From Dolomedes plantarius (Eukaryota > Arthropoda > Arachnida > Araneae > Dolomedidae), in NCBI GenBank assembly GCA_907164885.2, contig OU015493.1, positions 55,787,302 through 55,851,301 of the forward strand: 64,000 nt of DNA. Direction: 5' to 3'. The notes below the pieces were generated by a model, which was not told the DNA's origin, made no database searches, and saw only the letters and a list, made by a program, of their open reading frames with translations. The position numbers and the translations under genes are program-made. This document shows positions 22,150 through 34,986 of this stretch, in pieces; position 1 is the first letter of the stretch; each line of letters starts with the position of its first letter.

Positions 22150-24655
22150 CTACGAGGGGAAGGGGATAAATGGAGAATGTTATCGCCAATCGTTAGGCAA
22201 CCCCTTTTAAGGGATTAACATTGGTATTTTCTGTTTCCGCTGATAAGCGATGAAAGCAGAAAAGTGATTGTCTGGGGGACTATATAACCCTGTAAAATTA
22301 TTGAGGGAACAGCTCCCTAATGCGTTTAAATATTCGAATGGAAAGGCAGGCTTTACTAGTAATATTGTAGCAAAAGTTAATAAGGGTTTCAAAACGTTAC
22401 GACAATATCTAACACTAATAACTGCGTGATGCTTCTCGCAACGACGTAAGTAAATGTTATTGAATAAACCTTGATCCAGGCTTCACCAAGGCAAAGTTAT
22501 ATCTGAAAAAATTTCTGCCTGAAAATCATTGAAAAATGTATCTTACCGCATGGAATGTTACCTCAGTGTGAACAATTCAAAGATATAAGTTTGGTATGAA
22601 CAGAAAAAATCGATATTAAATCACATTTAAACATTAAAAAATAGACAATGGAAACTTAATTACAGATCACACAATTATTTCACCTGTACTTAATGATAGT
22701 ACACGCTTCTATGAATTGCCCAAATGAAAAGTACCTACATGTAACTATGTATTTCTTAATGAGTAACAAATGATTTCCCCAGTGTCAATAAAACCTATCA
22801 AAAGGAAGGCAGTCTTTCAAATGCCAAATCTATAAATATTACTATCATCTCCATGTCAACAAGGGAAACGCAACTCAGATTTTCTGAGATGAGCAGATAA
22901 AATTTAAAATAGTGTGGAGCCACAAGAGACCCTAAACGCTAATTCCACAGTATTATCTTCGTAACTTATGTAAAGCTCTCCGACCCAATCAGGACTGAAT
23001 AAAAGTTTTAGTGCTTCTGATAGCGTTCTCTGACGGAATGACTTTTCAAAACATTTGGAGAATTATGTTGGAAATCAGTTTCAGGTCTTTGTACTTTCAA
23101 GTGTTCTAAATACTCCATTCGTATTTATCAAACCCAGTACTTCCTATAATACCTGAATTTCCATCATTTAGATTTTAAATGGGACAAAACTATTACTCCT
23201 TGTCATTTTATATAATGTACAGGAAAAGAATCAAATTATACCAAGTGAGGCTTTTGAAATTTATGTATGCTTTTCTGTATCCTTCAATCAAATTTTAATT
23301 AATGAAGAAAAGAGAAAAGATATATTTTGGGAGAATGTATGTGTAAATACTATATGTTTATCTTATATCTCTCAGAAAATTGTCATTTCCCCCAACGTTT
23401 AAGTCGTGAGGCAAAACTTTTTGAAATGTTATTGTGTCTTATTCTTAAATAACTCTTTGTTTCATTATAAAACATCTAAATAAAAAGAAAACTAACAATT
23501 TACATAACTGAAAACATACCTTCATAAGCAACAATACATTCTTTGTGTGCTTTCTCTAAAAAAATAATTTAATTCTATTTTTATGTGAATGATAAAAAAA
23601 AATTCCTTCTTCGGATTTCTTCCCAGTCATGTAATCAAAAATTTTCCTTCCGTTTCCATGAAAAAGATTTTTCTAGCGTGGAAAGCAATTCAAACCACTT
23701 CACTTCCTAGTATTCTATCATTTGAAATATCTCAAATGTTTCTATTGGCACAGCCTCGAGCCCTAAACTATTTCACGTATCTTTGAGTGCAAAAAATCTG
23801 TAGATTCCTAACACTTCACCTTGAGGATTCAGCTGTTATTCAGGACATACGAAGGTATGCGATATCGGAATCTCACGATGATTTATTTTGAAATACGAAT
23901 TTGACAGGTACTGGGGTTTTAACTCTTCTATAACGTGTCAAAAAGAGAAAATATAACTTCGATAAAAATCTGTCTAGTCGTAACTGAGAATCAGAGCTGT
24001 TGCACTCAACATCGCCCGTTAAAAGAAATTTAAAATTCTTCTTCAGACAGGCATAGAGGCTAATGCCAGAACACAAAAATATATTGTTAAAAAACAACTG
24101 AATTATCCTTCAGAGAAATGCCAGCTGATTAGAAAGTTTAAAAATGGGTGGCCATTACAGACATACAAAATTTAAAAATTTTATTTGGATCGATTACGAA
24201 TGATTTCCTCTTGCATAAGTCTGTCTTATGTGAAAATTTGAACTCTGGATCATCTAAATATCATTGCCCGTGTAATATTACCACAATGTTTTATAACATT
24301 TACAAAGCAATACAAACACACAGTATCCCAAAATTATACTTGTATGTTAAGTAATCAAGGAACATATACGGAGGCTAAGAACACCATTCAAAAGAAATGC
24401 CAAACTGCTTTTGAATAAAAGAAATTCTTACGACCGTCATTTCAAATGAATAAGTACAGATAAGTGGTGTCTCACATTATATTTTTTCTAAAAAAGCTAG
24501 ACTATTTCATTAGACGACTTGGCTAAATCTCCACCGCTAAGACATAGCTGAACAAAATCAATCACACCTTTTTCCCTTTCATCGATTGAAAGAAACATCT
24601 AGGTCGAGATAGTGTCAGAAATAGAGTTAAAAACAAAGAACAAGCATTACTCGCC
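22150..24655. other. Gene-free AT-rich stretch
   Basis: Only short, motif-less frames on both strands. Bases about 23375-23470 loosely resemble repeat C (AATGTTATTGTGTCTTATTC). No RNA gene recognised. Confidence 0.55.
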
Positions 24656-24659
24656 GAAT

Positions 24660-25290
24660 ATATCTGTATGTATAACATCCGGGCATGTGTGTGCAGTTGT
24701 AACTCTTCTATTAAAGCTACTGCAGGCATATTTTCCTCGTGATGGATTCTCCGTTCAAGCTCAACCCAACAGTATTTAATCAGATTAAGAACTGGATTTC
24801 AGGAAGGAAAATCTATTCTTCGAACCAGAATACACTGGAGTGTAGAATGGCGTCACCGAAGATGCATGGGTCTGTTACAATGTACAGCAGTACTCAAACA
24901 ATGTCTAAGTAGTTTTCAGAGTTTATAGTAGAAGACACTTCAAACAAAGAATTTGTTGTCAACACAACAGAAATCTGTAACGGACTACAAAGAAACCTTT
25001 TCCAAAAATCGCACCCAGTAATACAGTTAGGTAAAAATCGTGCCCCGCATAAACATCCTATCAATCTGACTGGTAAAACTGAATGTATTATTTGTCGTTC
25101 CATATGACCTTCTTTGAACCTTCTGTTTTCCTCATAAGAATATCTTAGTAATGGTCTAGTCCTGAAATTCCGTTCAGTGAGATAGAGACCTAGCAAGTAA
25201 CCGATGGCATGTAGCTCGCGAAAAAATTTACAGGTACCAGTAGCAGTTCCTGCATTTCTGGAAGCATCGGATGTCAAGTTTACTGTGAGA
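24660..25290 (-). pseudogene. Decayed Tc1-like transposase
   Basis: Minus-strand reading from 25290 gives LTSDASRNAGTATGT, then RELHAIGY, LTERNFRTR and, after frameshifts, ARFLPNCI. Near 24800 it gives NPVLNLIKYCWVELERRI. These match in order the N-terminal domain, middle and DLNPIE-LWDELERR motif region of Tc1 transposases. The catalytic Asp motifs are not readable, and there are several shifts and stops. It is an old, dead copy, much more decayed than the Tc1 copies at 37, 51 and 58 kb and of a different family. Confidence 0.7.
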
Positions 25291-25310
25291 GTTTCCTAAG
25301 ATTGATCTCT

Positions 25311-25383
25311 AAAGATGCAGAATTGTTGGCTTTTCATTTACTCGCACTAGGAGTAAATGAAAAACCAACATTTCTGCATCTTT
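25311..25383. repeat. Compact hairpin, 33-bp arms, 7-nt loop
   Basis: The left arm 25311-25343 (AAAGATGCAGAATTGTTGGC ...) and right arm 25351-25383 are reverse complements with two mismatches; the loop is GCACTAG. This is a pre-miRNA-sized perfect-looking stem, but it may equally be a snap-back duplication at the edge of the decayed Tc1. Confidence 0.85.
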
Positions 25384-25846
25384 GTTTATCTTCTAGCTGA
25401 CCAGGTTTGCTTTTCCGGTCATACATTCCTATGTGATTGTTACTCGTCTTGATGCCTACTATCACCCTTCTGAGTTTGTCGGTCTAATTTTGGAACACCC
25501 TGTATAATAATATGTATAATAATACTGCTTATATATAATACTTAATACACGTTGCTCAAATACTCTTTTATTTGTATGTTGGAAGGAGTCGAATGTTCAA
25601 TGCAATATAATAGGCATGTAAGGGTGTGCGAGTATAACATATATGTAAAGAGAGATATAGATACAGAAATAGATATATAGATAGAAAAATATACTGTGAG
25701 AAAACTAATAATCACGCTTATATCCTATGAGCCAGAAGTATTGGGTTTTATAAGGCCAATAGTTAAATGCCAACACTCATAAATAAAACCCTCAGATCTG
25801 CACACAACCAAAATAAAAAAATTAATTAATTTTAAAAAAATTAATA
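25384..25846. other. Gene-free stretch with an ACAGGGTGTTCC-type repeat end
   Basis: The minus strand at about 25503 reads ATACAGGGTGTTCCAAAATT, a start shared by several arthropod transposons. It may be the outer end of the neighbouring Tc1 copy. The rest is AT-rich. Confidence 0.35.
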
Positions 25847-25861
25847 ATAATAATAATAATA

Positions 25862-25903
<42 letters not shown>

Positions 25904-25904
25904 T
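25847..25904. repeat. AAT microsatellite
   Basis: (TAA)n with one GTA interruption. Confidence 0.95.
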
Positions 25905-26749
25905 AGATGATGAGAATTTCGTGTACTTTTAATCTCCGAATTATCTCTCATCCTTTTTTTCACTACCATCTTGTAGGATCTATTGAAATATAAGGGTTAA
26001 TACATTACAATAAATTTAAATATTTTGTGGCCGACATTATTTACATAGCTCTTTAACATTATGTAGTGAAAGGCAGCAACGTATCATGAAGATACTCAAC
26101 CAAAGAAGAGGATATCTTTTGTTGAAGAACTTTTTTAGAAATGCGAGGAGGATGCCTTTGAAAGTCCACGGGGGGTTTCTTTATTCCCCTCTATGTAAAA
26201 AGTAGGTGAGAAAACCACCATCACAGTGATGATCTATGAAGTAGCTAATACCTCCCATGTGGAACATTTTGGGGAATAGACGCATTATATTTTCGATTCC
26301 TTTTTGGAAAACCTACAGACATAGTACAGTAAGTCTTCGACTTACGCGGTTAATTCGTACGAGAACAGTCCGCGGATATAGAAAGTGCGTAAGTCGAATA
26401 TTACCAAGTTGTTGTATCTGTCCTTCACTTTCAGCGCCACCTGTTGGACGGCAAACGGAACTGTCAAATTTCTGGATGGTTTAGACGAGAAATGTACCTT
26501 TTGAGAGCGCTGTTCCTTAATAACTTGACCGATGTATATATTATGTAAATATTGTTTTTTAATTTAATTTACTTAAACTAATTTTTAGCCTCCTCTATTA
26601 TAGAAACATTGTTTATTTCAAAATCACGAAAGATTCTTTTTAACATACTATAGAACATCAAGAACATAGCAGTCACCAACCGGCAAGAACAGGTAAGCAA
26701 ATTTCACCTGTGTTAGATTTAAGATGTTTGGAACTGAGATACAATAAGG

Positions 26750-28002
26750 TGTCGTGTTGATTATTTAGAGATTTTCGAGATTTTTAGAGATTATTTAGAG
26801 ATTAACATAGTTAATAATATCTGTCAGCCTATTCACCCGACAGACACATACAGCAGAGTTTTTTAGCAAGGCAAAGGCTCACGGCACCAAATTATGTCGT
26901 GTTGATTATTTAGAGATTTTCGTATGTTAGTGCTTACACCACTAGCACTTTTTCGCTAACCCAGGTTCAAAAGAATCAAATATTCCTTGGTTGCCTCTGC
27001 ACAATATATGTCCATAGAGTGAATAAAAATGACAGACACTATCAATTACAAACACATTCATTTAATAAAGAATAATATTACATATCATTACACATCAAAA
27101 ACATTAAGAATTGATCATTAAAAATTAAGAATTGGTATGTCAAAATTTAATAGTCATAAGCTTCCTGACCATTCTAAACACTTCATATAAAACATTAATA
27201 CATATCACTAATAACATATAAAATTACCCTAGAGGAAGGATTCTACTTGGTGTAAAATAAAATTTAGGAAAGTAATTATGACATAAAAAAAATAAGAACG
27301 TCACCCGATTCACAAACTTCCGCGCTGTGAAAGTGTTCGGTTGAAGGGCCGAAATTGTAGCACTTCAGGCTTCCGTCCGGCTCTATTCTCTCAAGTCGTG
27401 GGAAGAATGCGACTCCTGGATCAAAATTATCTGCTATTCACGGGAAAAAGTCTGATGAATACACGCAGTGAAGGAGCTAGGTTGAATGGCTACAAAGGCA
27501 GCGTTCCAGGCTTCCGGCAGGAATTGCACTCCTGTGTCGTGGAAGAAATGGCGACTACCGGATCAAAATTTCTGATGTTCTCCGGAACCCGTCTGGTCGG
27601 TGCAAAAGAACTGTGAATCATCGCAGGATAAATCTTGGATAGAGGGAAACACGAGGTCTACAAACTGGAACACGTCAGTACGGAGGTGGTTCTGAAGCAC
27701 AAAATCCCTCGTCGTAACTTTGAATTTTCCAGCACGTCCAGCATCGCAGCGAGTAAAAAAATCTCCGACCTACACGCTCACCCACTTCAGCGATACTGCC
27801 GCACTCTCGCCAAAACCCGTCTGGTTTGTCAGAGTGGACGCTGCAGTGCCGTCTTTTCATTGGACCAAGAAGTGGTCATTCCAGCCTAAGTCCGGCCCTT
27901 CTCCCCCAACCCTTCAAGAAAAGGAAAAACATGGCGGACATTTCGAACAAAATGGCGAATTCGCCATTTAGCCAAACAAAATAAAAGGGGGGACCGTAAA
28001 AC
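26750..28002 (-). mobile_element. LTR retroelement remnant (BEL/Pao-like?)
   Basis: The 28-bp block starting TGTCGTGTTGATTATTTAGA occurs at 26750-26777 and again at 26895-26922. Between them, on the minus strand, is AATTTGGTGCCGTGAGCC, placed directly after the putative LTR end (...AACACGACA). That is where a primer-binding site should be. A possible LTR start on the minus strand is TGTTTTACGGTCCCCCC at about 28002. I infer one LTR of about 1.1 kb, a deleted interior and the tip of the second LTR. Target duplications do not match, so boundaries are tentative. Confidence 0.4.
27339..27616 (+). repeat. Imperfect tandem duplication, two units of about 138 bp
   Basis: Both units begin GGTTGAA and share in order CAGGCTTCCG, CGTGGAAGAA or CGTGGGAAGAA, CGGATCAAAATT or TGGATCAAAATT, and TCTGGTCGG-like ends. 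The 91-codon open frame across them, and the 84-codon frame that follows, are probably incidental to this GC-richer LTR-like region. Confidence 0.7.
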
Positions 28003-29096
28003 ACAAGAAAATTAAACTATTAATTATTACTGAGTTAGCTTTTAAGTGAGATGATGATAAATTACTATGACATTACTATTATTTGGCTTAGTTAGTAAAA
28101 CTTATGGAGTGATGAAAAAAAAGGAAAATCGTTATTCGACAGTTAGAACAATCATCACGACAAAGGTAATGCTGTGTGCGTGTCCCACTGATAGAACGCG
28201 AATGGCCGGCACTTGTGCGACTCACAGCTGGATTCCTGCAAGCTTTTCGACCATCATCGTGTGGACGATAGTAGCAAGTATTAATGACTAAATATCGAAA
28301 TAGAATACGTTTTTTAATCATATTCAGTGAAATACTTAATTTAAAAATGAAAATGGTACACACATATATTATACTATTATACAGTACTGGAACATATTAC
28401 AAAATACTATTATTATATAAACATAATTATGCAATTTAAAATAACCTAGTAATCTGCAGAAGTTCATGGGGCATTGAAGTATTTGTTCAATGATGTTTAT
28501 ACACCTGAACATAGGTGTAGCGTGCTTCTAACTTTTTTTCTTTTCTTTTCTTTTTTTTTTGGGGGGGGGGGGGCAGTTCGAATTGAAATCAGTTAGAGCC
28601 CTCCACAACGCATTGACTGCCTGGCGGTACTTAAAATATGAAATATTATGATTTTTTATAAATTGAATAACAGTAGAATTGATGTTTGAGTAGTATTCAA
28701 AAGTTATACAATGAGAAAAATAAACATAATATAAATAAAATGAGAAAAAAAATATAGTATCAAATTTTTGATATACGTCATATCATTGTTAAAAACTATG
28801 TGAAGGCTAAAGACATAATCGGAATCTTCAGTTTCACAGTTTGAAAAAGCGGAAAAAACCCAACTTTCTTAAAAGTTTTCTACAATTTCCGATTTTAACT
28901 GAACTTCTATTAACGTTTTAATTTATTTCAAGTTAAGTTTGGGAGGGGGCACGTCCCCCACCCCCGACGCTATACGTTTGCACCAGAATCTTTCTTTTTC
29001 TCGTTGTAAATTAATTGATATACTGAAGCAGGCTACAAAAATTTGAAAATTACAACAGCGTATCTACGAATCAGCGTAAGTCAAGATCTTACTGTA

Positions 29097-31230
29097 CATA
29101 CAAAATGGCGTAAATGCAAACGGCAGGGTTTTCGAGAATAAACGTGTGAGAACTCCGTACTATTATTATCTATATTATAAGTTTTTATTGACGATAACCA
29201 TTTTCAGACTGTTTAAATTTTCTTCAAGAAAAATTCATTGTAATGGCATAACAAACTTCAAAAACTTAGCAGACTCATCGGTTACAACTCAGAAGATATT
29301 AAACTATCGACCCCCACCCCTTGCATTCTAACAAACATAACTTCCATCTATCATAATTAGCTGTTCCATTATATGTTCTTTTCAAATTTAATTTCATCAA
29401 CGTTTCTTCGAAACCGTAACAAAGCAGCTATTTTCTGTGTTTTGTAAGCAAAAAACAATTGCTATCAAAGCAATATGGCAATTATTTTGGTTATTGTTAA
29501 TAATCAACAGATAAGCAATTTTCTGATGTTTTCTTACTCTTAAAAATGAGTTTATTATTTTTTGACCAGAACAATAGGAAATTCGACATTATCCCAGAAA
29601 GAAATTTAAAATTATAATCATGAGCTATTATTCTCCGACTTTTGTTTTAAAATTCCCGGATATATCTCTGTTCTCCTGCCAATAATTAAAACTATAAATA
29701 AAGTTTAATTAACGTCGAAAATCTTTCTTTTGGGCAGAATAATAGAAACGAAAAATTTTAATTAAGAGTGTCTGTAAGCAAATAAATAACAATATTTTTA
29801 ATTAAAAGCCACGTTTCAAATTCAAGCGAATTTCAAAAGATAATATTCTTCAGTCATAAACAGCTCGTATCACTTTTCAAAAACTCTTTTTTTAATTTTT
29901 AACCGAAAAAAAAAACTCTTTGAATAGTAGGCTCCTTTCAAAGCTCTATTAGTCCACAGAAATTCATTCGCCAAATTCTTTAGAGCATAGATTACAGATA
30001 GTTTTCCAACTATTGTTTCAAAGATATAAAAGAACAGATAGCATTTTAGTTTGAATCACCCAACTCTGGTGTTTGAATAGAAACGGAATATTTTTCTACT
30101 TCACGACTGAATTTTCTACAAAATTTTTAAACTCATAAAAGAATCCACTGTGCTGTGTTACAGGATGTGTTTTTTGCCTTTCCATAAATTGGAAATATTT
30201 CGAGTTTTAAAGGGATCAAATTACGTGTATTTTCATATAGTATTGTTCGTAAAACTGTACATTCGGGTAAAATTTTAAATAAAATAGTTTTCTTGAAAAT
30301 TGGGCGTTTTATCATAGCTTAGAAGTTTTAAGAATCGGTGTTCCTAAATTAAAATTTCCCTTTAAAATAAAGAAAAAATTCTTACTTTGTTTCACTTACG
30401 TCTGCTTTCATGCATTCAGGTTTTAAGTTGGCGTAATGTTATTCACATTAAAACAAATAAATATATTTCCTATTCATTTTTTTAAAATTATAAATCCTAA
30501 ATGATTTCTCTTTGCGTCTCTTATACAATTAAGAAAAACTTTCAGTTTCTGTGGCAACGGTGATATTCTATCATAAACATTTTTGCTTGGTTCACACTTA
30601 ACATTCCATGAAGCAAATACCTCGGTTTCCTCATCTAACTTTTACTACTTGCGATATACTAAACCCAGAGTACCGCATGAATAATACTGCACCTAAAATA
30701 ATGTTAAACATGTTTCTCTGCCTGTTTTCATTTCTTATAAACTTCAGAAAAATTGTGCCAATTTCTACAGTAACATTGGTATTAGAATGCTTATTTTCGT
30801 TTAAACAGTTTATAATGCAATAGCGTCCTTTTTTTCGCTAGTTAAGTCATTTGCATTTCACCATACTAAACTCAATGCACCGCCTGCCAGATGCAGGCTG
30901 TGTATTGAGAAAATTATAATCTCTAAACGGTATTCAAAATCTGTATGTTTTGCTTTCTGTTGTGATGTTTTTATAAACTTTAAAAAATCGCTTCAAGCTC
31001 AACAGTAACTTTGATATTGGAATATTCGTGACTCTACTACCAAGTCATATGCAGATTTAAAATATGTTGATTTTAAGTCTGCATATAATTTGGTCTTAAG
31101 GAAAAGAAATATTCCTAAAACTGACCACTTTGGAAGTCACTGAGTTACGAAACAAAACAGTTAACTAAAAATACTCAAATTGCTATTTTCTTTTGTTAAT
31201 TAGGGACTGAGCACAGAAATGGGAGTAATG
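29097..31230. other. Gene-free AT-rich stretch
   Basis: Short frames only and no motifs or repeats recognised. Bases immediately before 31235 may belong to the reverse-transcriptase remnant resumed at 32561, but they are too decayed to read. Confidence 0.55.
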
Positions 31231-31236
31231 TATCTA

Positions 31237-32541
31237 CAGAGGCTGTTCGCACATTTTTAGACGATTTTGGTAAGCGGTAATAAAAAATCATTTCCTGCAA
31301 AATAAATAATTGCAATTGTACTATGTTTTTAAAAGTCAAAATTATCGTCTGCGGCTTGAAAGTTTTGTTTTTATTCAAAATGGCGTTTTTAACAAAGCAG
31401 TGGTTCGAAGGCTACATTTATGCTCTTTCCGAAGAGAAATATGCATACTCCGTTTACCAAAAACGATGTGAGAGTCCTGGTTTTGTGATATCTAAAGCGT
31501 CGATAGGTAATATCGTCAACAAGAAAGGAAAAAAAACGTCAAATTGGAGCCTCAAGTGGGACAAAAATTCCAAACAAGTATCCAAGGTAAAAACGGACAT
31601 ATTCGACTATTGTAAAGGTACGTTGTTTAATGTTAAAAGAAAATCCCCCTAGTCAAAGGACAGTTGCAAAATCATTAAAATGCTCGGTGTCCACTGTAAA
31701 CAAAATTATAAACGTTGATTTAAATCTTAAGAAAGCGAAAAAACGCAATGTGCATCGTCTTCTTCCAAATCATATCGCTGAACGCAGGACACGCTGCAGA
31801 ATTCTATATGAGAAACACTTATCCAAAGAAAAATGGAAAACAAATGTCACAATAGATGAATCATGGGTGTATTTAAATTATTGCAACAAAAAAAGAGCCA
31901 TTTATTATCATAAAAGGGTTGAAAAAAAATTTAAGTACATGGTTCAAAGAATCGAAAAAAAAGTTTTTCTAAGGGATTCATGATTGTTGCTGGTTTTTCT
32001 TATAATGGCAAGTTAAAAATAAAGAGAGTGGAAAAAAAATGTCAAGATTAACTCCAAATTCTATCAGGAACATATTTTATCGCCAATTTTTCTGAATGAA
32101 ATACCATCGCTTTACCCACAGTGCCATCAATCTGTGAGACTCCATCAGGACAAAGCTAGCAGTCACACATCAAATTCCACTGTAAATTTCCTAAAAGAAA
32201 TGGAACAAAAAACTGGTATCAAGGCCATACCCTTCACTGATATCCCTACTAAATCTCCTGATGTATCACCTATGGGTTTTTGTGCTTTCGGACTTTTAAA
32301 ATCTGCATTATCCAAACGTCGTCCCAAAACCCTTACAGGACTCTGGAAAGCTGTTCAGGAGGAATGGGATAGAATACCTCTTCTGACGCTTCAAAAGACA
32401 TTATTATCCTGGAAATTGCGGTGTTGAAAGATTGTTCAGAATAAGGGATGTCAAATAGAACATTTAAAACACAAGAATTTTATGTAATTTAGTTTTGTGA
32501 ATACAATATACATCGTCTAAAAAATGTGTGAACAGCATCTG
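31237..32541 (+). mobile_element. mariner-like element, DD41D type, copy 1
   Basis: TA at 31235-31236 and 32542-32543. Left end CAGAGGCTGTTCGCACATTT; the reverse complement of the right end is CAGATGCTGTTCACACATTT. Terminal repeats are about 30 bp and total length is 1305 bp. It contains a frameshifted transposase on the plus strand. It adjoins a reverse-transcriptase fragment on its right. Confidence 0.9.
31380..32427 (+). pseudogene. DD41D mariner transposase, frameshifted
   Basis: Starts MAFLTKQWFEGYIYALSEEK at 31380, a more plausible start than the earlier Met at 31323. The frame shifts near 31625, and again between about 31970 and 32045. Motifs in order: SQRTVAKSLKCSVSTVNKII (helix-turn-helix), TIDESWVYL (first Asp), KGFMIVAGFSYNGK, HQDKASSHTS (second Asp), SPDVSPMGFCAFGLLK. 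The third catalytic position, expected D in PMDFCAFG, is G. Counting from the QDK Asp to that position gives 41 intervening residues, hence DD41D. The frameshifts and the missing Asp mean it is inactive. Confidence 0.88.
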
Positions 32542-32560
32542 TAGTTGCGAACAACTGTAG

Positions 32561-33110
32561 ACGGGACTGCCTTAGGGTGATGTCTCAAGTTGTACATTAT
32601 TTAATTTTTACATAAATGACTCAATTGATCAGTCAAACCATATCCCAGGAATGAAATACCTCCTTTTTGCTGATGATTTAGTCTCATAGATGGAAACCCC
32701 AAAACTTAGCATCCTTGCAAACATTAAAGAGGCATTTCATAAATCTATGAGGATGCTATCAAACTGATGTGACAATAAGGACATGGTTCTGAAAGCTTTG
32801 AAACCTGCAGCTTATATTATTTTGGGAGTACATAAGAGAATTGAATTTGAAATAGAATGTAAATAGCATATATTTGTTCATAAAGATAATCAATAATAAT
32901 TTAGGAATAACATTAAAAAATAAACTTTCATGGAAACTTCGTGGAAGACACGTTCGAATGATTTCGTATACGTTTAAGATCCTAAAACTCCTGGCATATG
33001 GCAAAAGGGGTGGTGCGAGTACAATTCTAGAAACCGCATATAAGATGTTTATTTTTTCCACAGCTGACTTATAGCTTTGCCTAATTAGACACTGCCGCAG
33101 AAAGTAATTT
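32561..33110 (+). pseudogene. Reverse-transcriptase fragment of a non-LTR retrotransposon
   Basis: Reading across stops and shifts gives TGLP(stop)GDVSSCTLFN and YINDS, then IPGMKYLLFADDLV. FADD at 32666-32677 is the RT active-site motif with its two Asp. Later come LGITLKNKLSWK and LKLLAYGKRGGASTILETAY. The order matches the palm and thumb region of R1/Jockey-type reverse transcriptases. The 5' part is missing or lies decayed beyond the mariner at 31237-32541, which abuts it. Confidence 0.85.
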
Positions 33111-34802
33111 TTTATACGAAATTTTCAGAGTATACTGACGTATTTACTAAGAATTATCCTTCCAATGGCGACGAAATTTCTTGTCTTGAGGTTAACAGAA
33201 ATGGGTGTAAATTTGTCATCAAAGAAAGTGTTCAATAGTTTATGTGTGTACAAGACATTTTTAGTATGCAGAGAAGACAGTAACATTTCTTTTCTGTCAT
33301 GACATTTTTTTTCTTTTTTTGGGGGGAGGGGGGTCAACAGTGTATGAAGAAAATAATTATGCGGTGTTTCTGCGGAATGCATTGCAATGATATGTAAAGT
33401 ACTTAATTTTTGGGAGTGGGGGAGGGGCTTTCCCTCTATTTACATGTGCCCCTGATGCAAGAGTTTTGTAGTAAAAGCTTTCTTATTTTGTAAAGCTACG
33501 CTTTCCTTTTTGCAAAATGCAAATCTATGACTTTCTGCATCGTCACCAAAATCAAAAGATTCCTTTTCCTTTCAAAATGAAGTTACTAATCAAATTTAAT
33601 TCCTCTTGATCAATATTTTTTTATGATTCAAAGCTTTTATATAAAGAGGCAGATGGCAGCAATTTCTGGTTAATTGTCTTATGACTTCAAGCTCTTACTG
33701 AAAATAAAAAGGCGTTAAAAATTGTGTGTTAATTGTAAAATTTGTAAAAGTTAAATGATCATTCCCTCTCTGGGCAGCAAGATTGCTGATTAAATTTTCA
33801 CACTAAAACAATGAACACTTTTTTATATGCATTCCGTTCTAGAAAGCACTTAAGGTTCGAAGAGCTTCACATATCTACTGTCACGTGAATACCTCGAAAT
33901 AAAATTGATATCCTGCTCTTCCAACAAACGATTTCCCCCAATTCGCGATGGGATTCCGTCTCACTGAACAGACTAGACATACTTTTAAAACGAATCCATT
34001 CTCCCGTGCAACTGTCCTTTCATAAAAATACACATCTGCGAGAGATAACACCCCCTTCCCCACCGTCTCGGGCGCACAACCTTTTCTGGAGATATTCCCC
34101 GATATCGATTTTCCGTCGCTTCGAGTAAAAATGCCCTCTCTCTTTACGGCTGTAATCGAGAATCCTTCACACCGCGTCACTGATTTATTTGGCCCATTAA
34201 CAGCTAAAGTCTTGTAAAGCAACGGATATCTGCTTCTTTCTTTATCTTTGTATTTACCCCAAAAATGCTTTAAATGCAATAAAAACTCATCTAACCATTT
34301 ATTTTACAGCCATTGCGTTGTTTGACATGTGCCTCACAGTCATATTTTATGACCTCGCCTCAAAATTTATGCAAGGAGTTTTAAAGGAAGACGTAAAGGC
34401 TCAAATTTAACATGTGCTGTGATATTCTGTTACGACTAAGAACATAAATCAGGTGTGCCTAGTATTTTTTTTAAAAATGCAGCATAAAAATAGCAACTTA
34501 TATATTGAAATTATTGTAGACGTGAATGTTATGCAAAGTTTCAGTACGGTTTCTACCAGTATACTTGCAGACCAAAAAGTCCATTGCTTGCTAATTCTGG
34601 TAACATAAACAAAGAGCCCATTTCGGTAATAAATGAAATTATTACAACAACTGTAATTACAGTTCATTGACATAAAAGAAGCTGAAAAAACTCTTCATCT
34701 GGTTTGTGTACATATTTGGACACAATAGCACTTTTAACAACCTTTAAAATTCAGTAATACGAAGAACACTTGGTCCGGCTTTTATTGTTTAAGTCCACGG
34801 TA
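33111..34802. other. Gene-free stretch with an unrecognised minus-strand ORF
   Basis: A 132-codon minus frame (34279-33881) lies in a locally less AT-rich block (about 33930-34200) and has no motif I know. It could be a decayed exon or a regulatory block. Elsewhere there is a G-rich run at about 33320 and AT-rich DNA. Confidence 0.4.
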
Positions 34803-34805
34803 TTA

Positions 34806-34986
34806 GGGCCTGTTCACATAGGAGTCCGTTGCGGAGCGTTAAAGTATTGAAATATATTTAACCAATGATAAACCTCCAAACGATTAGCAATGAAATTTTT
34901 AACGCCTATGATTGGTTTATTTTCGTCTCAACGTCATCTTTCCCTTAACGCAACGCAACGCAACGGACTCCTATGTGAACAGGCCC
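34806..34986 (+). mobile_element. PIF/Harbinger-like MITE, copy 4
   Basis: A 181-bp element. GGGCCTGTTCACATAGGAGT at the left and the exact inverse ACTCCTATGTGAACAGGCCC at the right; TTA at 34803-34805 and 34987-34989. Inner halves differ: the left has AAAGTATTGAAATATATTTA and the right has TTTTCGTCTCAACGTCATCT. The element is thus asymmetric, like copy 2. Confidence 0.88.

Larger units (their letters stand above)
26327..29094. mobile_element. pogo/Tigger-like element, 2.77 kb, TSD TA
   Basis: Left end CAGTAAGTCTTCGACTTACG after TA (26325-26326). The reverse complement of the right end is CAGTAAGATCTTGACTTACG, followed by TA (29095-29096). The similarity continues as ATTCGTA at both ends. 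The left end also folds on itself (CGACTTACGC with GCGTAAGTCG at about 26386). No pogo transposase could be read. Much of the interior is an LTR-retroelement remnant (26750 to about 28002) plus AT-rich DNA, and a T/G homopolymer junction lies near 28545-28574. Confidence 0.7.

Noticed and set aside
33881..34279. 132-codon minus frame as a protein gene
   Set aside because: No recognisable motif, start context or splice/polyA support. Kept only as an unexplained stretch.
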